A stretch of DNA of 64,000 nucleotides, taken from Musa acuminata AAA Group. Its lineage: Eukaryota; Streptophyta; Magnoliopsida; Zingiberales; Musaceae. The first letter of the stretch is position 1; the number at the start of each line of letters is the position of its first letter. Shown in pieces: positions 11,203 through 23,269 of this stretch. The stretch spans positions 10,513,501-10,577,500 of the forward strand of contig NC_088340.1 in NCBI RefSeq assembly GCF_036884655.1, read 5' to 3'. Position numbers and translations under genes: made by a program. The notes beneath the pieces were generated by a model that was not told the DNA's origin, did not search any database, and worked only from the letters and a program-made list of their open reading frames with translations.

Positions 11203-12007
11203 ATCTCCCCCTTTTTGATGATGACAATCAATTGATAATGGAGTTATCCTTAACTCCCCCTGTCTATATGCCATAGTTGAGATAAGTCAACCTTGAATTC
11301 AAGACCCAAGAATTCAAGTGACGTATTGATAAGTTAGATCAGTTAAACTTATCAATACTCCCATCATGATACTCATGATGTATCTCTTCAAAGATGATGT
11401 CAAGGCTTGACATACATCATCAAGTTTGTATGATTGTGTTTGTAACTATTCATCATGTAGTTTGGACATTATTATATAAAGCTGTGAAGCACTATTACAT
11501 GATGCACACATTTGAAATATTCTAGCAAGTTTTGCATTTTCTTCACATGATAAGATATCAACTCAGGGTATAATGCAAACTTTAGCACATGTTCATATAT
11601 TTCTTGGTGATGCAAGGATGGCATAATCATAGCAGTGTTTATAGCATCACTCATAGTATTTCTAATCATAGCAGTGTTTATCAATTCATGTATTTCTCCC
11701 CCTTTGTCATCAACAAAAAGCATAGTAATTATGATACCAGGAAAATAATATTGGCAAGCTTATAGAGTAATTTTACATAGATTGCTTTAAATACTTATTC
11801 CCCTTTTTTGTAAAGATTTTGCAGGATGGAATACATACACATCACTTCATCAAATTTATTCATGAAAGTGTACGAGAAAATCTGTTTTATAGCATTCGAA
11901 TAAATAAGATGCATTCGGACAAGATTTTGTTACAGATTTTCACATAGAAACATGGCAATCAAGTGATTTGATAATTCAATATAGTCCGAAAAATAATTTT
12001 AGCAAGT
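11203..12007 (-). other. Sirevirus B 3' internal non-coding region with PPT
   Basis: The polypurine tract (element strand: A-run, GGGGGAGAT) occupies 11203-11217 against the 3' LTR. A second PPT-like motif (GGGGGAGAAA on the element strand) lies at 11695-11707, preceded by a TTTTTGTTGATGACAAAG-type sequence. About 800 bp with no supportable ORF. This region is shorter than in D or A. Confidence 0.85.
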
Positions 12008-15000
12008 TTATCTATTCGGACATATCAACATCCCTAATTCTTTTCGAATAAAATCAAATTGTTCTTCACTTAGAGGTTTTGTAAAAATGTCAACTAGTTG
12101 ATGTTTAGTATCAATGAACTCTATGGTTACGTCATGATTAGTGACATGATCTCGTATAAAGTGATGTCTAATATCAATATGTTTTGTTCTTGAGTGTTGT
12201 ATAGGATTCTTGGTTAAGCAAATTGCACTCGTGTTATCACATTTAATGGGAATATCTTTAAGATTAACTTTGTAATCTTCTAAAGTGTTTTTCATCCATA
12301 CAACTTGTGCACAGCATGCACTTGCTGCAATATATTCAGCTTCGGTTGTTGATAGTGCAACCGAGTTTTGTTTCTTTGATGACCAAGAAACAAGGGCATG
12401 TCCTAAGAATTGACATGATCCTGATGTGCTTTTTCTATCTAATCTACAGCCAGCAAAGTCTGCATCAGCATAAGCAATTAACTCAAAATTCTCTGATTTT
12501 GGGTACCATAATCCTAGATTTGTGGTACCATTAAGATATCTAAATATTCTTTTAACTGCTTTGAGATGAGATATCTTAGGGTTTGATTGAAATCTAGCAC
12601 AAAGTCTTACACTGAACATGATATCTGGTCTGGTTGCAGTGAGGTAAAGTAAACTTCCTATCATACCCCTATAAGTTTTTTGATCAAAGCTTTCTCCACT
12701 TTCATCAATTTCTAACTTAGTGGAGGTGCTCATAGGAGTATTACTAGCCTTTGAGTTGTTCATATTAAACCTTTTTAATAAATTCATGGCATATTTAGTT
12801 TGGCTAATAAAGATGCCATTGCTTAGTTGTTTGATTTGTAAACCTAAGAAGAATATTAATTCTCCCATTAAGCTCATTTCGAATTCAAGACTCATAGTTT
12901 TAGCAAAAGATTCACAAAGAGATTCATTTGTAGAGCCAAAGATAATATCATCAACATAAATCTGAACAATGAGAAAATTATTTTCAAAATTCTTGATAAA
13001 TAATGTAGTATCAACCTTGCCTTTTGTAAAGTTATTTTTGATAAGAAAAGAACTAAGTCTCTCATACCAAGCCCTTGGGGCTTGTTTTAAACCATAGAGA
13101 GCTTTAGTTAATCTAAACACATGATTATGGAGGCTATTATTTTCAAATCCAGGAGGTTGTTCAACATAAACTTCTTCGGAAATAAAGTCATTTAAAAAAG
13201 CGCTTTTAACATCCATTTGAAATAACTTAATATTATTACTACTAGCGTAGGCAAGGAGCATCCTTATGGCTTCCAATCGAGCCACAGGTGCGAAGGTTTC
13301 TTCGTAATCGATACCTTCTTCTTGGTTGAAACCTTTGGCCACTAATCTAGCCTTGTTTCTAACCACAATACCATTTTCATCTTGCTTGTTTCTGAAAACC
13401 CATTTAGTACCAATTATTAAATGGTTATTTGGCCTAGGAACAAGCGTCCACACCTCATTTCTCTCAAATTGATTTAATTCATCTTGCATTGCGATAATCC
13501 ATGAATCATCTTTCATGGCTTCATCAACACATTTGGGTTCAATTTGGGAGAGAAAGGCGGCATTGGCACAAAAATTTTTAAAAGAAGATCGTGTTTGAAC
13601 CCCCTTTGATGTGTCTCCTAATATTAGCTCCTTAGGATGAGCATCTACATACTTCCAATCCTTGGGTAAGGATGTTTCAGAAGTGGATGCATCCAAGTTG
13701 TTAGTTGGAGAAGGGGTTTCATTTAAATTTAAGGAATCAAAATTAACATCATCATCAAGATCATTTTTCTTAATTTCGGAAATCTCATTAAAAACAACAT
13801 GAATGGATTCTTCAATAATTAAAGTTCTTTTATTGAAGATACGAAAAGCTTTAGAAACCGAAGAATAACCAAGAAAGATTCCTTCATCGGATTTAGCATC
13901 AAATTTTCCTAAGTTATCCTTTTCATTTAAGATAAAACACTTACACCCAAAGACTTTAAAATATGAAACATTGGGTTTTTTGTTATTCCATAACTCATAG
14001 GGAGTTTTGGTGAGTAAGGGTCTTACTAGTACTCTATTCAAAATATAACATGCAGTGTTTACGGCTTCGGCCCAAAAGTATTTGGGTAGGCTGTGTTCAT
14101 TCAACATGGTTCTTGCCATTTCTTGTAGATTTCGATTTTTTCTTTCTACTACCCCATTTTGTTGAGGATTTCTTGGAGTAGAGAAATTATGGTTATATCC
14201 GTTGAGTTCACAGAATTCTTGGAAATCGTGGTTTTGAAATTCTCCACCATGATCGCTTCTTATTGACGAAATCATAGAACCCTTCTCATTTTGAACAAGT
14301 TTACAGAACTTGGTAAAATATCTAAAGCATTCATTTTTTTGTTTTAAGAAGTAGGTCCATGTATATCTGCTATAGTCATCAACAATGACAAAGGCATATT
14401 TGCTACCTCCTAGACTTGATGAAGAGATTGGTCCGAACAAGTCCATATGGATCAATTGTAAGGGCCTAGAGGTACTTATTTGATTTTTAGTCTTAAAACT
14501 ACCCTTAATCTGTTTACCCAATTGGCAAGCATCACATACATTATCTTTGATGAACTTGATATGAGGAATTCCTCTTACAAGTTCTTTAGATGATATTTGA
14601 GTGATTAGTTTCATGCTAGCATGACCTAATCTTCTATGCCATAGCCAAGCATCCTCATTTAAAATTGAAAAACACATTTCATTACACAAATCATTGATGT
14701 CAATAGTGTATACGTTATTTTGTTTTAATACAATCATAGACATGTTTTTATGGGGTTTTTCAATGATACAAGCATTGGATTCGAATTTGACAATGTATCC
14801 TTTATCACATAATTGACTAATGCTCAAGAGGTTATGTTTTAAACCATCAACTAACAAAACATCTTCAATAAAGAAGTTGGATTTGTTACCTATGGTTCCT
14901 TTGCCAATGATTTTACCCTTGTTGTTGTCTCCGAATGTAACATAGCCTTCATCTATGCTAGTGAGCTTAGAGAATTGAGATGGATCTCCGGTCATATGCC

Positions 15001-15058
15001 TTGAGCATCCACTATCAAGGTACCATCTCTTGCTCCTAGCTTGGGATGGTGTGGGTTT
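12008..15058 (-). CDS. pol: Sirevirus B Pol polyprotein (protease, integrase, RT, RNase H)
   Basis: An open frame of 1016 codons that starts directly after the UAG at 15059-15061 and stays in the gag frame. The first in-frame ATG is at 14995, but that start would lose the protease active site DSG (codons 15-17), so synthesis by read-through of gag is more likely than a separate start. Domains in order: aspartic protease; GAG-pre-integrase zinc motif (HRRLGH...CDACQLGK, about 141-180); integrase core with D about 206, D about 269 and E about 305 ([20 protein letters not shown]); a Copia-type RT with QMDVKSAF about 615 and YVDDI about 703; and RNase H with ADADFAG about 865, TEAEY about 908 and CDNTSA about 942. 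No internal stop or frameshift. The length fits complete Copia Pol, and no env-like ORF follows. Confidence 0.94.
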   Translation of the reverse strand, partial: KPTPSQARSKRWYLDSGCSRHMTGDPSQFSKLTSIDEGYVTFGDNNKGKIIGKGTIGNKSNFFIEDVLLVDGLKHNLLSISQLCDKGYIVKFESNACIIEKPHKNMSMIVLKQNNVYTIDINDLCNEMCFSILNEDAWLWHRRLGHASMKLITQISSKELVRGIPHIKFIKDNVCDACQLGKQIKGSFKTKNQISTSRPLQLIHMDLFGPISSSSLGGSKYAFVIVDDYSRYTWTYFLKQKNECFRYFTKFCKLVQNEKGSMISSIRSDHGGEFQNHDFQEFCELNGYNHNFSTPRNPQQNGVVERKNRNLQEMARTMLNEHSLPKYFWAEAVNTACYILNRVLVRPLLTKTPYELWNNKKPNVSYFKVFGCKCFILNEKDNLGKFDAKSDEGIFLGYSSVSKAFRIFNKRTLIIEESIHVVFNEISEIKKNDLDDDVNFDSLNLNETPSPTNNLDASTSETSLPKDWKYVDAHPKELILGDTSKGVQTRSSFKNFCANAAFLSQIEPKCVDEAMKDDSWIIAMQDELNQFERNEVWTLVPRPNNHLIIGTKWVFRNKQDENGIVVRNKARLVAKGFNQEEGIDYEETFAPVARLEAIRMLLAYASSNNIKLFQMDVKSAFLNDFISEEVYVEQPPGFENNSLHNHVFRLTKALYGLKQAPRAWYERLSSFLIKNNFTKGKVDTTLFIKNFENNFLIVQIYVDDIIFGSTNESLCESFAKTMSLEFEMSLMGELIFFLGLQIKQLSNGIFISQTKYAMNLLKRFNMNNSKASNTPMSTSTKLEIDESGESFDQKTYRGMIGSLLYLTATRPDIMFSVRLCARFQSNPKISHLKAVKRIFRYLNGTTNLGLWYPKSENFELIAYADADFAGCRLDRKSTSGSCQFLGHALVSWSSKKQNSVALSTTEAEYIAASACCAQVVWMKNTLEDYKVNLKDIPIKCDNTSAICLTKNPIQHSRTKHIDIRHHFIRDHVTNHDVTIEFIDTKHQLVDIFTKPLSEEQFDFIRKELGMLICPNR

Positions 15059-16642
15059 CTACAAGAAAGGATAATTTTTAGGTACCCATTTGCTTTTGGG
15101 TGCCTCACAAATAGATCTACACTTCTTATCATGTTGCATAGAATTTGTCATGGTTCCTTTAGGAACCCAAATTAATTTGTTTGGACTTATTTTCTTGAAT
15201 GGACAACAATGTGTCTTGTGTCCAAATTTACAACAGAAGTTACATTTTGCTTGGTGTTGAACATGTAAGATGGAGCCTTTTATAAAAGTGGTTGGATTTA
15301 GGTGAGGACTTTTCACAAATCCAATTCCACCTCTTTTTGGAACGTGACCCTTGTTTGCAAGGATCATGTTCAATGACTTGCTACCAACCTCGAATTTCTT
15401 CAAGGTGTCCTTGAGTAGCATGTTTTCTTTTTGGAAAGTTTCTAAGTCATGACATTTGATACATGAATTTAAACTATCATGATGTTCAACTTTTAACTTG
15501 TCAAACTCACAAGTAAGACTATCATGCACCTTTTTCAGCAATTTATATTTTTTACTGATACTCTTGCATTCGTCAAGTAACTCATTGAAAGCATTTAATA
15601 ATTCATCGAAAGATAAATCAGCATTTAATGAATTCGTTACCTCCTCTCCAATAGCCATTAAGGCGTAATGAGCAACTTGCTCGGTGTTGGACTCCTCTTC
15701 CTCAGATGCGCTCGAATCATCCCATGTTGCTTTGAACGCCTTCTTCTTTGTTGTTCTCTTTTTGGCTTGGGGACAATCACTCTTGTAGTGTCCCGGCTTT
15801 TTGCACTCATAGCAAATAACTTGATCCTTCTTGGGTTCAAGTTTATTTTTAGTATCATTCTTAAATTTGTTTCTTTTAATGAATTTTTTAAATTTTCTAG
15901 TTAGAAGTGCCAAGTCATCGTCACAGTCCTCATCACTTGAGTTTTCTCTCAAGTGATCTTCAGAGGTTTTGAGTGTCATATCCTTCCTGTTCTTTGGAAG
16001 GATGTCTTCTTGCTCTTCATGAGCCTTACAAGTCATTTCGTAGGTCATTAATGACCCGATTAATTCTTCAAGAGGGAAATTTCGCAAATCTTTTGCCTCT
16101 TGAATAGCAGTGACTTTGGGATCCCAACTCTTAGGAAGGGATCTTAGTATCTTATTAACAAGTTCAAAATCTGAAAAGCTCTTTCCGAGTCCTTTTAGAC
16201 CGTTGACGACATCCGTGAAACGGGTAAACATGTCGCCAATGGTTTCACTCGGTTTCATCGGAAAAAGTTCGAAAGAATGTAACAACAAATTGATTTTTGA
16301 CTCTTTTACTCTACTTGTGCCCTCATGGGTCACTTCGAGTGTGTGCCAAATATCAAATGCAGTTTCACAAGTTGAAACACGGTTAAACTCGTTTTTATCA
16401 AGTGCACAAAATAAGGCATTCATAGCCTTTGCATTAAGAGCGAAAGCCTTCTTCTCCAAATCATTCCAATCGATCATTGGAAGAGAAGACTTCGAAAATC
16501 CGTTTTCGACAAGATTCCACAGTTCAAAATCCATAGAAATAAGAAAGATCCTCATTCGGGTCTTCCAGTAGGTGTAGTCCGTCCCACTGAACATGGGTGG
16601 ACGCGTAATAGAATGCCCCTCTTGGTTTCCAGCGTATGCCAT
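15059..16642 (-). CDS. gag: Sirevirus B Gag
   Basis: 527 codons from the ATG at 16642, about 50 bp after the LTR end. This capsid/nucleocapsid precursor assembles the retrotransposon particle. The N-terminal 250 residues form a Copia Gag (UBN2-like) domain (YWKTRMRIFL, LFCALDKNEFNRVS, LRSLPKSWDPKV). Two CCHC knuckles follow: CYECKKPGHYKSDC near residue 277, and a second with CX2CX4HX4C spacing near 467 (CNFCCKFGH). The second, C-terminal knuckle and the large size are typical of Sireviruses. A charged, serine-rich spacer (DDSSASEEEES) lies between them. The frame ends in TAG at 15059-15061, and pol continues in the same frame. Confidence 0.94.
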   Translation of the reverse strand: MAYAGNQEGHSITRPPMFSGTDYTYWKTRMRIFLISMDFELWNLVENGFSKSSLPMIDWNDLEKKAFALNAKAMNALFCALDKNEFNRVSTCETAFDIWHTLEVTHEGTSRVKESKINLLLHSFELFPMKPSETIGDMFTRFTDVVNGLKGLGKSFSDFELVNKILRSLPKSWDPKVTAIQEAKDLRNFPLEELIGSLMTYEMTCKAHEEQEDILPKNRKDMTLKTSEDHLRENSSDEDCDDDLALLTRKFKKFIKRNKFKNDTKNKLEPKKDQVICYECKKPGHYKSDCPQAKKRTTKKKAFKATWDDSSASEEEESNTEQVAHYALMAIGEEVTNSLNADLSFDELLNAFNELLDECKSISKKYKLLKKVHDSLTCEFDKLKVEHHDSLNSCIKCHDLETFQKENMLLKDTLKKFEVGSKSLNMILANKGHVPKRGGIGFVKSPHLNPTTFIKGSILHVQHQAKCNFCCKFGHKTHCCPFKKISPNKLIWVPKGTMTNSMQHDKKCRSICEAPKSKWVPKNYPFL

Positions 16643-16679
16643 TTCTCTTTAGGTTTTAATCTGTTAGAGAGTTAACCTT

Positions 16680-16691
16680 GCTCTGATACCA
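16680..16691 (-). promoter_or_regulatory. Primer-binding site (tRNA-Met) of Sirevirus B
   Basis: The element strand reads TGGTATCAGAGC, a perfect 12-base complement of the initiator tRNA-Met 3' end, two bases inside the 5' LTR. The perfect match suits a young element. Confidence 0.95.
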
Positions 16692-16834
16692 ATTGTTAGG
16701 ATCGAGAGCACTAAGAGGGGGGGGGTGAATTAGTGCAGCGGAAATCTTTTAGCGATTAAAAACAAAAGCTACGTTCGTTCGATAAAAATCAGTTTTGAAG
16801 CAAAAGCCAACTCAAAGATAACTTATGACTAAGT

Positions 16835-17106
16835 GCAATTTACGTCTAAACGTAGTTTACGTCTAAACACAATTTACGTTTAAATGCAGTTTGCGTCTAA
16901 ACGTAATTTTACGTCTAAACACAGATTTACGTCTAAACGCAGATTTACGTCTAAACGCAGATTTACGTCCAAACTCAGTTTACGTCTAAAACGTAGTTTT
17001 ACGTTTAAACGTAGTTTACGTCTAAACGCAGTTTTACGTCTAAACGCAGATTTACGTCTAAACGCAGATTTACGTCTAAACGCAGTTTTACGTCTAGACC
17101 CAGTTT
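16835..17106 (-). repeat. Tandem array, about 18-bp unit, in the Sirevirus B 5' LTR
   Basis: About 15 copies of the unit TTTACGTCTAAACGCAGA and variants, 272 bp against 318 bp in the 3' LTR. The loss or gain of two to three units accounts for nearly all the length difference between the LTRs. Confidence 0.9.
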
Positions 17107-17832
17107 CAAAAGGATCTGAACTTTAGAAACTCGTTCGTAAAAGCGCAGAAGACAGTTTTGCAGAATCAAGGCGTAAACGTAAACTGCAATGTAAATATCG
17201 TACGAAAACACTGGTTTACGTTTGAAAGCAGATTCGGACAGATCAGCACTTAGAAACTTGTTCGTGAAGGCGTAGAAGACAGTTTTGCAGAATCAAAACG
17301 TAAACGTAAACTGTAATGTACGAAAACACCGATTTATGTCTGAATGCAGATTCTGAAAGAACAGCACTTAGAACTTGTTCGTAAAAGCGCAGAAAGCAGT
17401 AGTTATGAAGGAGGTTTGCAGTAATGATAAAGTGCTCAAAATAAACGCAAACCATAGATTTAGAGTGGTTCGGTCAGTCTTGACCTACTCCACTTTTGGC
17501 TTCCTCCACCGACGAGGTCACCGACGTCAACTAGAGGCCTTCCTTCAATAGGCGAAGGCCAACTGCCCTTTTTCAGTTTCTCTCCTTTTGATAGGCTCAG
17601 GAGACAACCTTTACAGACCTTTCTCTCCTCACTTTACGACTCAATAACTTGAAGAACAGAAGGAGGAGACTTAAAGGCTTTACAACACTTTTGAGCTCTT
17701 AGAATCACAGAAAAGATCAAGATTTCGGTGTAGGTCTGTTTCTTTTCAGTGCTGAATGGGTGGGGTATTTATAGGCCCCAACCCAATTCAAATTTGGAGC
17801 TCAAAACGATCAAATCCCGGAATTCCAGGATC

Positions 17833-18190
17833 AGGCGGTTGCACCTCTTGACTGGAGAGGTTGCACCGCCTGGCAGAGCTCGAAGACCGAGCTCAAGCGG
17901 TGCCACCTCTCTATCAGGGAGGTTGCACCGCCCAGTCTTGCTCGAAGACTGAGCTCAGGCGGTGCCACCTCTCTGTCAGGGAGGTTGCACCGCCCAGTCT
18001 TGCTCGAAGACTGAGCTCAGGCAGTGCCACCTCTCTGTCAGGGAGGTTGCACCGCCCAGTCTAGCTCGAAGACTGAGCTCAGGCGGTGCCACCTCCCGGT
18101 TGGGGAGGTTGCACCGCCCAGTCTCGCTGGGAGGCTTAGCCCAGGCGGTGCCACCTCCTGGCCTGGGCGGTTGCACCTCTTGGTGCAATC
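17833..18190 (-). repeat. Tandem array, about 62-bp unit, in the Sirevirus B 5' LTR
   Basis: Six units matching 10326-10687, with GGCGGTGCCACC and GGTTGCACCGCC half-palindromes alternating with CTCGAAGACTGAGCTC. It lies 60 bp upstream of TATAAATA on the element strand. Confidence 0.9.
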
Positions 18191-18713
18191 AGGGTCCGAA
18201 TGGTTAGCTCCATTCGGCCCAATTTCAATCTTTCAGGGGCCCAATTGCCCCAAGATTAAGCTAATGGGATCACCTCCCATTTTCCAACTTAATCAACGTG
18301 CTAACTACGATTAAATCTAAGACAATTTCTGCAGCTTTGCTTCGGTGCGTCAATCGCTTCTTTCGGCAAGTTTCCGACGAACTTCCGTCGATCATCCGAT
18401 GAATCCTCGGTGATGCTCCTGCGGACTTCCGGCAAACTCCTGGACTTTGCGACGATCCACTTGGCGAGTTCCGACGAGCTTCGCTTGGCAAGCTTCTGGA
18501 CTTCTCGGATCTGTTCTCGCAGAACCTCCGACGACCATCCGAACTTCCGTCGAACTCTCGAACTCCCAACGTGATCATGAACTTGACTCCGGCGCAACTC
18601 CTGCTGCTTATCTAACTTTCATCGTAGTTAATCCTGCACACTTATCTCAGCACATAGATTAGACAACAAATGACAATTGACTTCATCATCAAAATCCGAG
18701 ATTCAACATACAC

Positions 18714-20700
18714 CATATGAGATATGGAAAGGGAAGAAGTCTGATATTAAGGTTATTATGATTTGGGGTTGCCCTGCCCACATTAAAAGACACAACCCTA
18801 ATAAGTTAGAATCGAGAACGGAGTAGTGCGAGTTCGTGGGATACCCCAACGAAACTTATGGGTATTATTTCTATCATCCCGAGGACCAAAATGTCTTTGT
18901 AGTCAAGAGAGCGGTGTTCCTTAAGAAGGAACATATTCTTGGCGGAGACAGTGAAAGCTTGATAGAGTTGAGCGAGGTTAGAGAATCTAGCTCAAGCACC
19001 ACTCCATAGCCCGAGTCTGTTCAGGTACCTAGCACACAAGTTCCGACTTTATGTAGGTCCGGTAGAGTATCTCATCCTCTTAAGAGATATGTGAGATATA
19101 TTAAATGAGAGGATATTGAGGATATTGATTCTTAGACCTATGAGGAGGTTATTATAAGTATAAACTCCAGGAAGTGGTAAGAAGCCATGAATTCTGAGAT
19201 AGATTCTATGTACTCCAACAAGGTTTGGAACCTAGTTGATGCACCCAAGGGTATTATACCTATCGATTGCAAGTGAATATTTAAGATGAAAATCAGAGTA
19301 GATGAAAAGATAGAGACATATAAAGCAAAGCTAGTGACTAAGGGGTATCGTTAAAAGCAAGGTATTGATTGTGATGAAACATTCTCATCTGTAGTCATGC
19401 TAAAAAATATCCAAATTCTATTGGTCATTGTAGCATACTATGATTATGAGATCTGGCAAATGGACATGAAAACCATATTCCTCAATGGCAACCTCGAGGA
19501 AGAGGTATATATATGATATAGCCTGAGGAATTCGTGTCCAAGGACTACTCATATAAGGTGTGTAGGTTGCTTTGGTCCATTTATGGACTAAAGCAAGCTT
19601 CTAAAAGTTGGAACATAAGATTTGATGAGGCAATCAGATCTTATGACTTCGTTAAAAATAAAGATGAGCCTTGTATGTATAGGAAGGTAAGTGGGGGCAC
19701 TATCACCTTCTTGGTGTTATATGTGGATGGCATCCTGATCATTGGGAATGATGTAAGAATATTATCTATAGTAAAGACTTGGTTATCTAGACATTTCTCC
19801 ATGAAGGACTTAGGGGAAGCATCCTATATTTTGAGGATTCGGATCTATAGAGATAGATCCAAGAGAATACTTGGCTTGTCCCAATCTAGGTATATAGACA
19901 CCATTGTCAAAAGGTTTGGCATGAAAAATTCCAAGAGATGTCTCATACCGATGAGACATTAGATATCGCTTTCTAGGAGTATATCCCCAAAGACTCCTGA
20001 AGAAAGGACAAACATAGATAGGATACCCTATGCCTCTAAGATATGGTCTATCATGTATGTCATGCTATGTACCAGGCCTAATATAGCACATGCTTTGAGT
20101 ATCATGAGTAGGTATCAAGCGGATCCAGGCTTGGAGCACTGAAAGTAATAAAATATATCCTTAAGTACTTGAGAATGACTAATGATCTTTTACTAGTATA
20201 TGAAGGTAATAGCCTCAAGGTTGAAGGCTACACAGACTTGAGTTTCCAATCCGATGTCAATGATAGCAAGTCAAATTTGAGATATATGTATACCCTGAAT
20301 GAAGGAGTAGTGTGCTGGAATAGTTCCAAGCAAGATACTACTACCGACTCGACCATAGAGGTGGAGTACATTGCTACAGTAGAGGCAGCAAAGGAGAGAG
20401 TCTGGATGAAGTTGTGCATCATAGATCCAAGAGTCGTGCTAGGTAGCGAGGAGCCGATTCCTTTATATTGCGATAACAACAAGGCGATTGCTCAATTAAA
20501 TAAACCTAGGTCTCAATAGAAGTGTTCTGAGGAGGTTCTAGCTTATTAGAGAGATCGTGACCTGAGGAGATGTAGTAGTGAAAAGAGTTCCATCCAAAGA
20601 TAACATTGCAGATCCACTAACAAAGTCATTGTCTCAGATTGTCTTTGAGTGTCACAGGGGTCTAATGTGGATCAAACACATAGGTGATTGGCTTTAGGTC
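18714..20700 (+). pseudogene. Copia T pol fragment: integrase end, RT and RNase H
   Basis: This continues the frame broken at 9142. It reads TPYEIW..., then a stop-ridden linker (SGRVSHPLKRY), then RT with EAMNSEIDSMYSNKVW, QMDMKTIFLNG, SIYGLKQASKSW and YVDGI. The catalytic YVDD is changed to YVDG near 19718-19729. RNase H remnants at 20169-20519 keep VEYIA and YCDNNKAI. The longest stop-free pieces are 19534-19962 and 20169-20519; stops elsewhere make the gene dead. A PPT-like AAATGGGAGAT precedes the LTR at 20701-20711. Confidence 0.9.
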
Positions 20701-20711
20701 AAATGGGAGAT

Positions 20712-22235
20712 TGCTAGTCATAGGTGTCATACAAGCCAATCACGTGAGTGATGACATGTGTGACTTGACACGTAGTCATTTTGCTTATTATTATTATTTA
20801 AAATTTTATCACTTTATATTGTATGTTGCTTGAATATATTGTGATATCCATGGATCTATACAATGAGAATCGACTCGTGATGAGATCATGATAATGAGAC
20901 CGATTTGCCTTTAAACATAAATACTAAATAATCTCAGTCATAGGTTACTCGAGAGGGACATCAAGATAACCGGATAGACTGATGTGCTGTATACCCACAC
21001 ATATGATGGATGTAGCTGGTCTCATAGCTGCTCATTAGATAATGAGTTAATTGATTGATCCGCTTATGGAATGATAGATGGTTAATGATGCCTTATTGTT
21101 AGACAGCGATTTCGTAGTTCTAGTGGTGTATCTGGTCCTTAGACTTGAGACACCAAGGATGTCTTGTATGAGTACTTCATTCTTTGATACCAGACTTATA
21201 GGTCTGGAGGTTTCAGATCTAACACAATCGGTCATCGGGAGTGGTAGCTAACCTTACGATGACTATTGAGTGTCGATAGAGGATCATCCGCTCTTAGTGT
21301 CATAAGAGGAATATCTCATGTGTTCTTGTTCAGACAAATCCCTAGCTAGGGTCATTCGGATTGAGAGAGAAAGAGTTCTTCGGGAGAATCCGATTAGAGC
21401 GAGACTCGAGTAGAAATCATATGGGCCTGACAACACCATGCCCGGTATACGGTCTCTGGGATATTAGATGGATAAGGGACTATAAGTATATGGTAACTGA
21501 GGACAAACATGTCTAATTGATTGGATTCCCCTATATCGTCTAGGGATTATGGCCTAGTGGTCTAGCATATCCGTAGTCAATGAGTCGAGTGAATTATTAT
21601 GGAGATAATAATTTACTAAGTCAGAAGGAGTTCTGACAGGTATGACTCACGGCCAACTCGATATTGGGCCTAGAGAGTCACACACATATAGTAGGTGTTG
21701 CGATGAGTAGAGGTTCGGATATGTGATATCCGTCGGAGCCCCTATCTTATTGGATATCCAACAAGCCCCTGAATTATTGGATCATATGGACGAGATCCAA
21801 TAAAAGCCAATGAGAGATTATTAGATAGAGATCAAACAATCTAAGAGGCTTGGGTAGTTGGATGGAGATCCAATACCGAATAGGACTGGATCCATTATGG
21901 TTATATTGATGGGGGACCTCTATAAATAGAAGAAAACCAATGGTTCAAAGGCTAGAGCCTTTTTTAGGTTACCTCTCCTTCTCCTCCTTAGATATCAGGC
22001 TTAGGGTTTTGAGGAGCATTGTCGTAGCCCTGATGTGTGGATCACCACTAAAGAAGATGACGTTTGACCTTCTTCACCCTCTCCTAGAGATCTGTAGGGA
22101 TTATGGGATATACGACTCCTTAGGTAACACAATCTTTCACATATGCAATTTTAAGTTTTGTGGATTTTACGTATCAATCTTTACACGACGACGAATAAAA
22201 AATTAAAATTTTATTTTAATATTATTTTACTATGC
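20712..22235 (+). repeat. 3' LTR of Copia T
   Basis: Starts TGCTAGTCATAGG just after the purine-rich GGGAGAT. The start is supported by an independent copy of the first about 240 bp, reversed, at 54395-54645. The 3' edge is not sharp: an ACACGACGACGAA stretch near 22180 looks like the downstream LTR part, and sequence after about 22235 no longer looks repetitive. Length about 1.5 kb. No target duplication could be verified, because the 5' end is outside the window. Confidence 0.7.
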
Positions 22236-23269
22236 ATGTGATGTTGTCCTCGTATTTTCCTATAAGTACCTTTGGTGCTACCACCTATGGACACTGTTCG
22301 CATATTAGTAGAATTAATCTTAAGAGGGGGCCACTTCTGTCGCCGCACGAGCGGCACACGTGCCGTAACGACCAGGTCAGTTCACTCCCTCGCGAAGGCA
22401 ACGAATACAGACGGTTTCTAAACCCACCCCCGTTTTTATCACGTGTCGACAACACAGTTCCACGTGTACGTGTATACTTATGCACTTGATCTCCCAATCC
22501 CCAAAAATTAAGTTTATCTATTGATATTTTGATTATTAATATCGATATTTAGATGTTGATATTCTATTTTGTAAAATTTCAAGCTTATTTGACATTATAT
22601 CATGGAAGAATAGGTTCAATTGTTCAGAAAACCACAGTTTTTCCTTTGTGGCACTCAAAATACATATGATTATTTGATCAAAGCCTTTCTCGTGATATAA
22701 ATACGAGTATACAACACACGAAAAATAATTATCTTTTATATTTAACGGTAAAAGCCAATAAAAAAAAGAAAAAAAAAGGGTGGAGACGAAAAATAGGGCG
22801 TGCAAATATCGTCAGCATGAGAGCAAGCAGGAAGAATTCCACACGTCGTCCTCGAGCCAAGGCAAAAGAAAGGGACATAGGAGGCGGTTTGCTGAATCCT
22901 AGATCTCACCATCTTCCCCATTCTTTTTAGTCTAACAACGCATTCTTTCTCTTAAAATGTGATTTTTAGACGCTGATCAGTCGCAAAAGACCGTCTTCTC
23001 TTGTTTCCTACGTCTCCGCCACGAGGAGGGATCACAATAAGAGGAACATGGAAGAAGAAGCGCATGCGATTCCTTAATGTTGCAACGAAATCCATGGTCT
23101 GTTCTCGAATCCACACAATATCAGCTCGGAAGAGAGGGCTTTCATGCGCCTTTCCTCCTTTCCCCCGATCGTTCCAATGTTTCCGAGACCCTTCCTCGTA
23201 AGGTTTCTTGATTTTGCCCGCCTGGTTAATTGCGTTGGCGTTTTTGTTTGATTCGTCTGGATCTTGACG
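22236..23269 (+). promoter_or_regulatory. Upstream region of the formin gene (promoter and 5' UTR, unresolved)
   Basis: Single-copy-looking sequence between Copia T and the formin start codon. A TATAAATA lies at 22696-22703, about 570 bp before the ATG. It could serve a promoter with a long leader, but nothing else confirms it. Several short upstream ATGs occur (for example at 23049, ten codons to a stop), so the transcript start or a leader intron is uncertain. Confidence 0.35.

Larger units (their letters stand above)
9143..18708 (-). mobile_element. Sirevirus B, full-length Copia element with open gag and pol
   Basis: 9566 bp on the minus strand. Parts in element order: 5' LTR (18708-16694), primer-binding site, gag, a single UAG, pol, a non-coding region with PPT, 3' LTR (11202-9143). 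The flanking duplication TACAC (9138-9142 and 18709-18713) is perfect. It lies inside the coding region of Copia T. Two CCHC knuckles in a large Gag, a [10 protein letters not shown] protease start, a long internal 3' untranslated part, multiple PPT-like motifs and palindrome-rich LTRs together identify a Sirevirus (SIRE/Maximus lineage). All catalytic motifs are intact, so this is the best candidate in the window for an autonomous element. Confidence 0.96.
16694..18708 (-). repeat. 5' LTR of Sirevirus B
   Basis: 2015 bp, TGTTGAATCTCGG... to ...GATCCTAACA on the element strand. TATAAATA at 17766-17773; leader hairpin GGCCTT...AAGGCC at 17536-17560; terminal hairpin at 16708-16736. It is very similar to 9143-11202 outside the repeat arrays. 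The last base borders the target duplication TACAC at 18709-18713. Confidence 0.95.
8447..22235 (+). mobile_element. Copia element T (Tork/Angela-like), degenerate, entered by Sireviruses A and B
   Basis: The oldest layer of the left nest. Its coding remnants occupy 8447-9142 and continue at 18714-20700 once Sirevirus B (with one copy of TACAC) is removed: the reading passes from an integrase segment ending ...STP into TPYEIW. Its 3' LTR starts at 20712. The 5' half was displaced beyond the left edge by Sirevirus A. The protein wording (SWNIRFDEAI, LGLSQSRYID) is of the Tork/Angela type and unlike the Sireviruses around it. The right end near 22235 is estimated. Confidence 0.8.

Noticed and set aside
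15668..16571. Plus-strand ORFs of 78 and 153 codons
   Set aside because: Antisense shadows of the intact gag of Sirevirus B.
18270..18597. Arginine/serine-rich ORFs (RRKFGWSSEV-like) seen in many LTR copies
   Set aside because: Present in several frames in the U3 part of all Sirevirus LTRs, with frame breaks among copies; a by-product of GTCGGAAGTTCG-type words, not a conserved protein.
21940..22206. ORF in the Copia T LTR
   Set aside because: LTR sequence with no family resemblance; probably chance.
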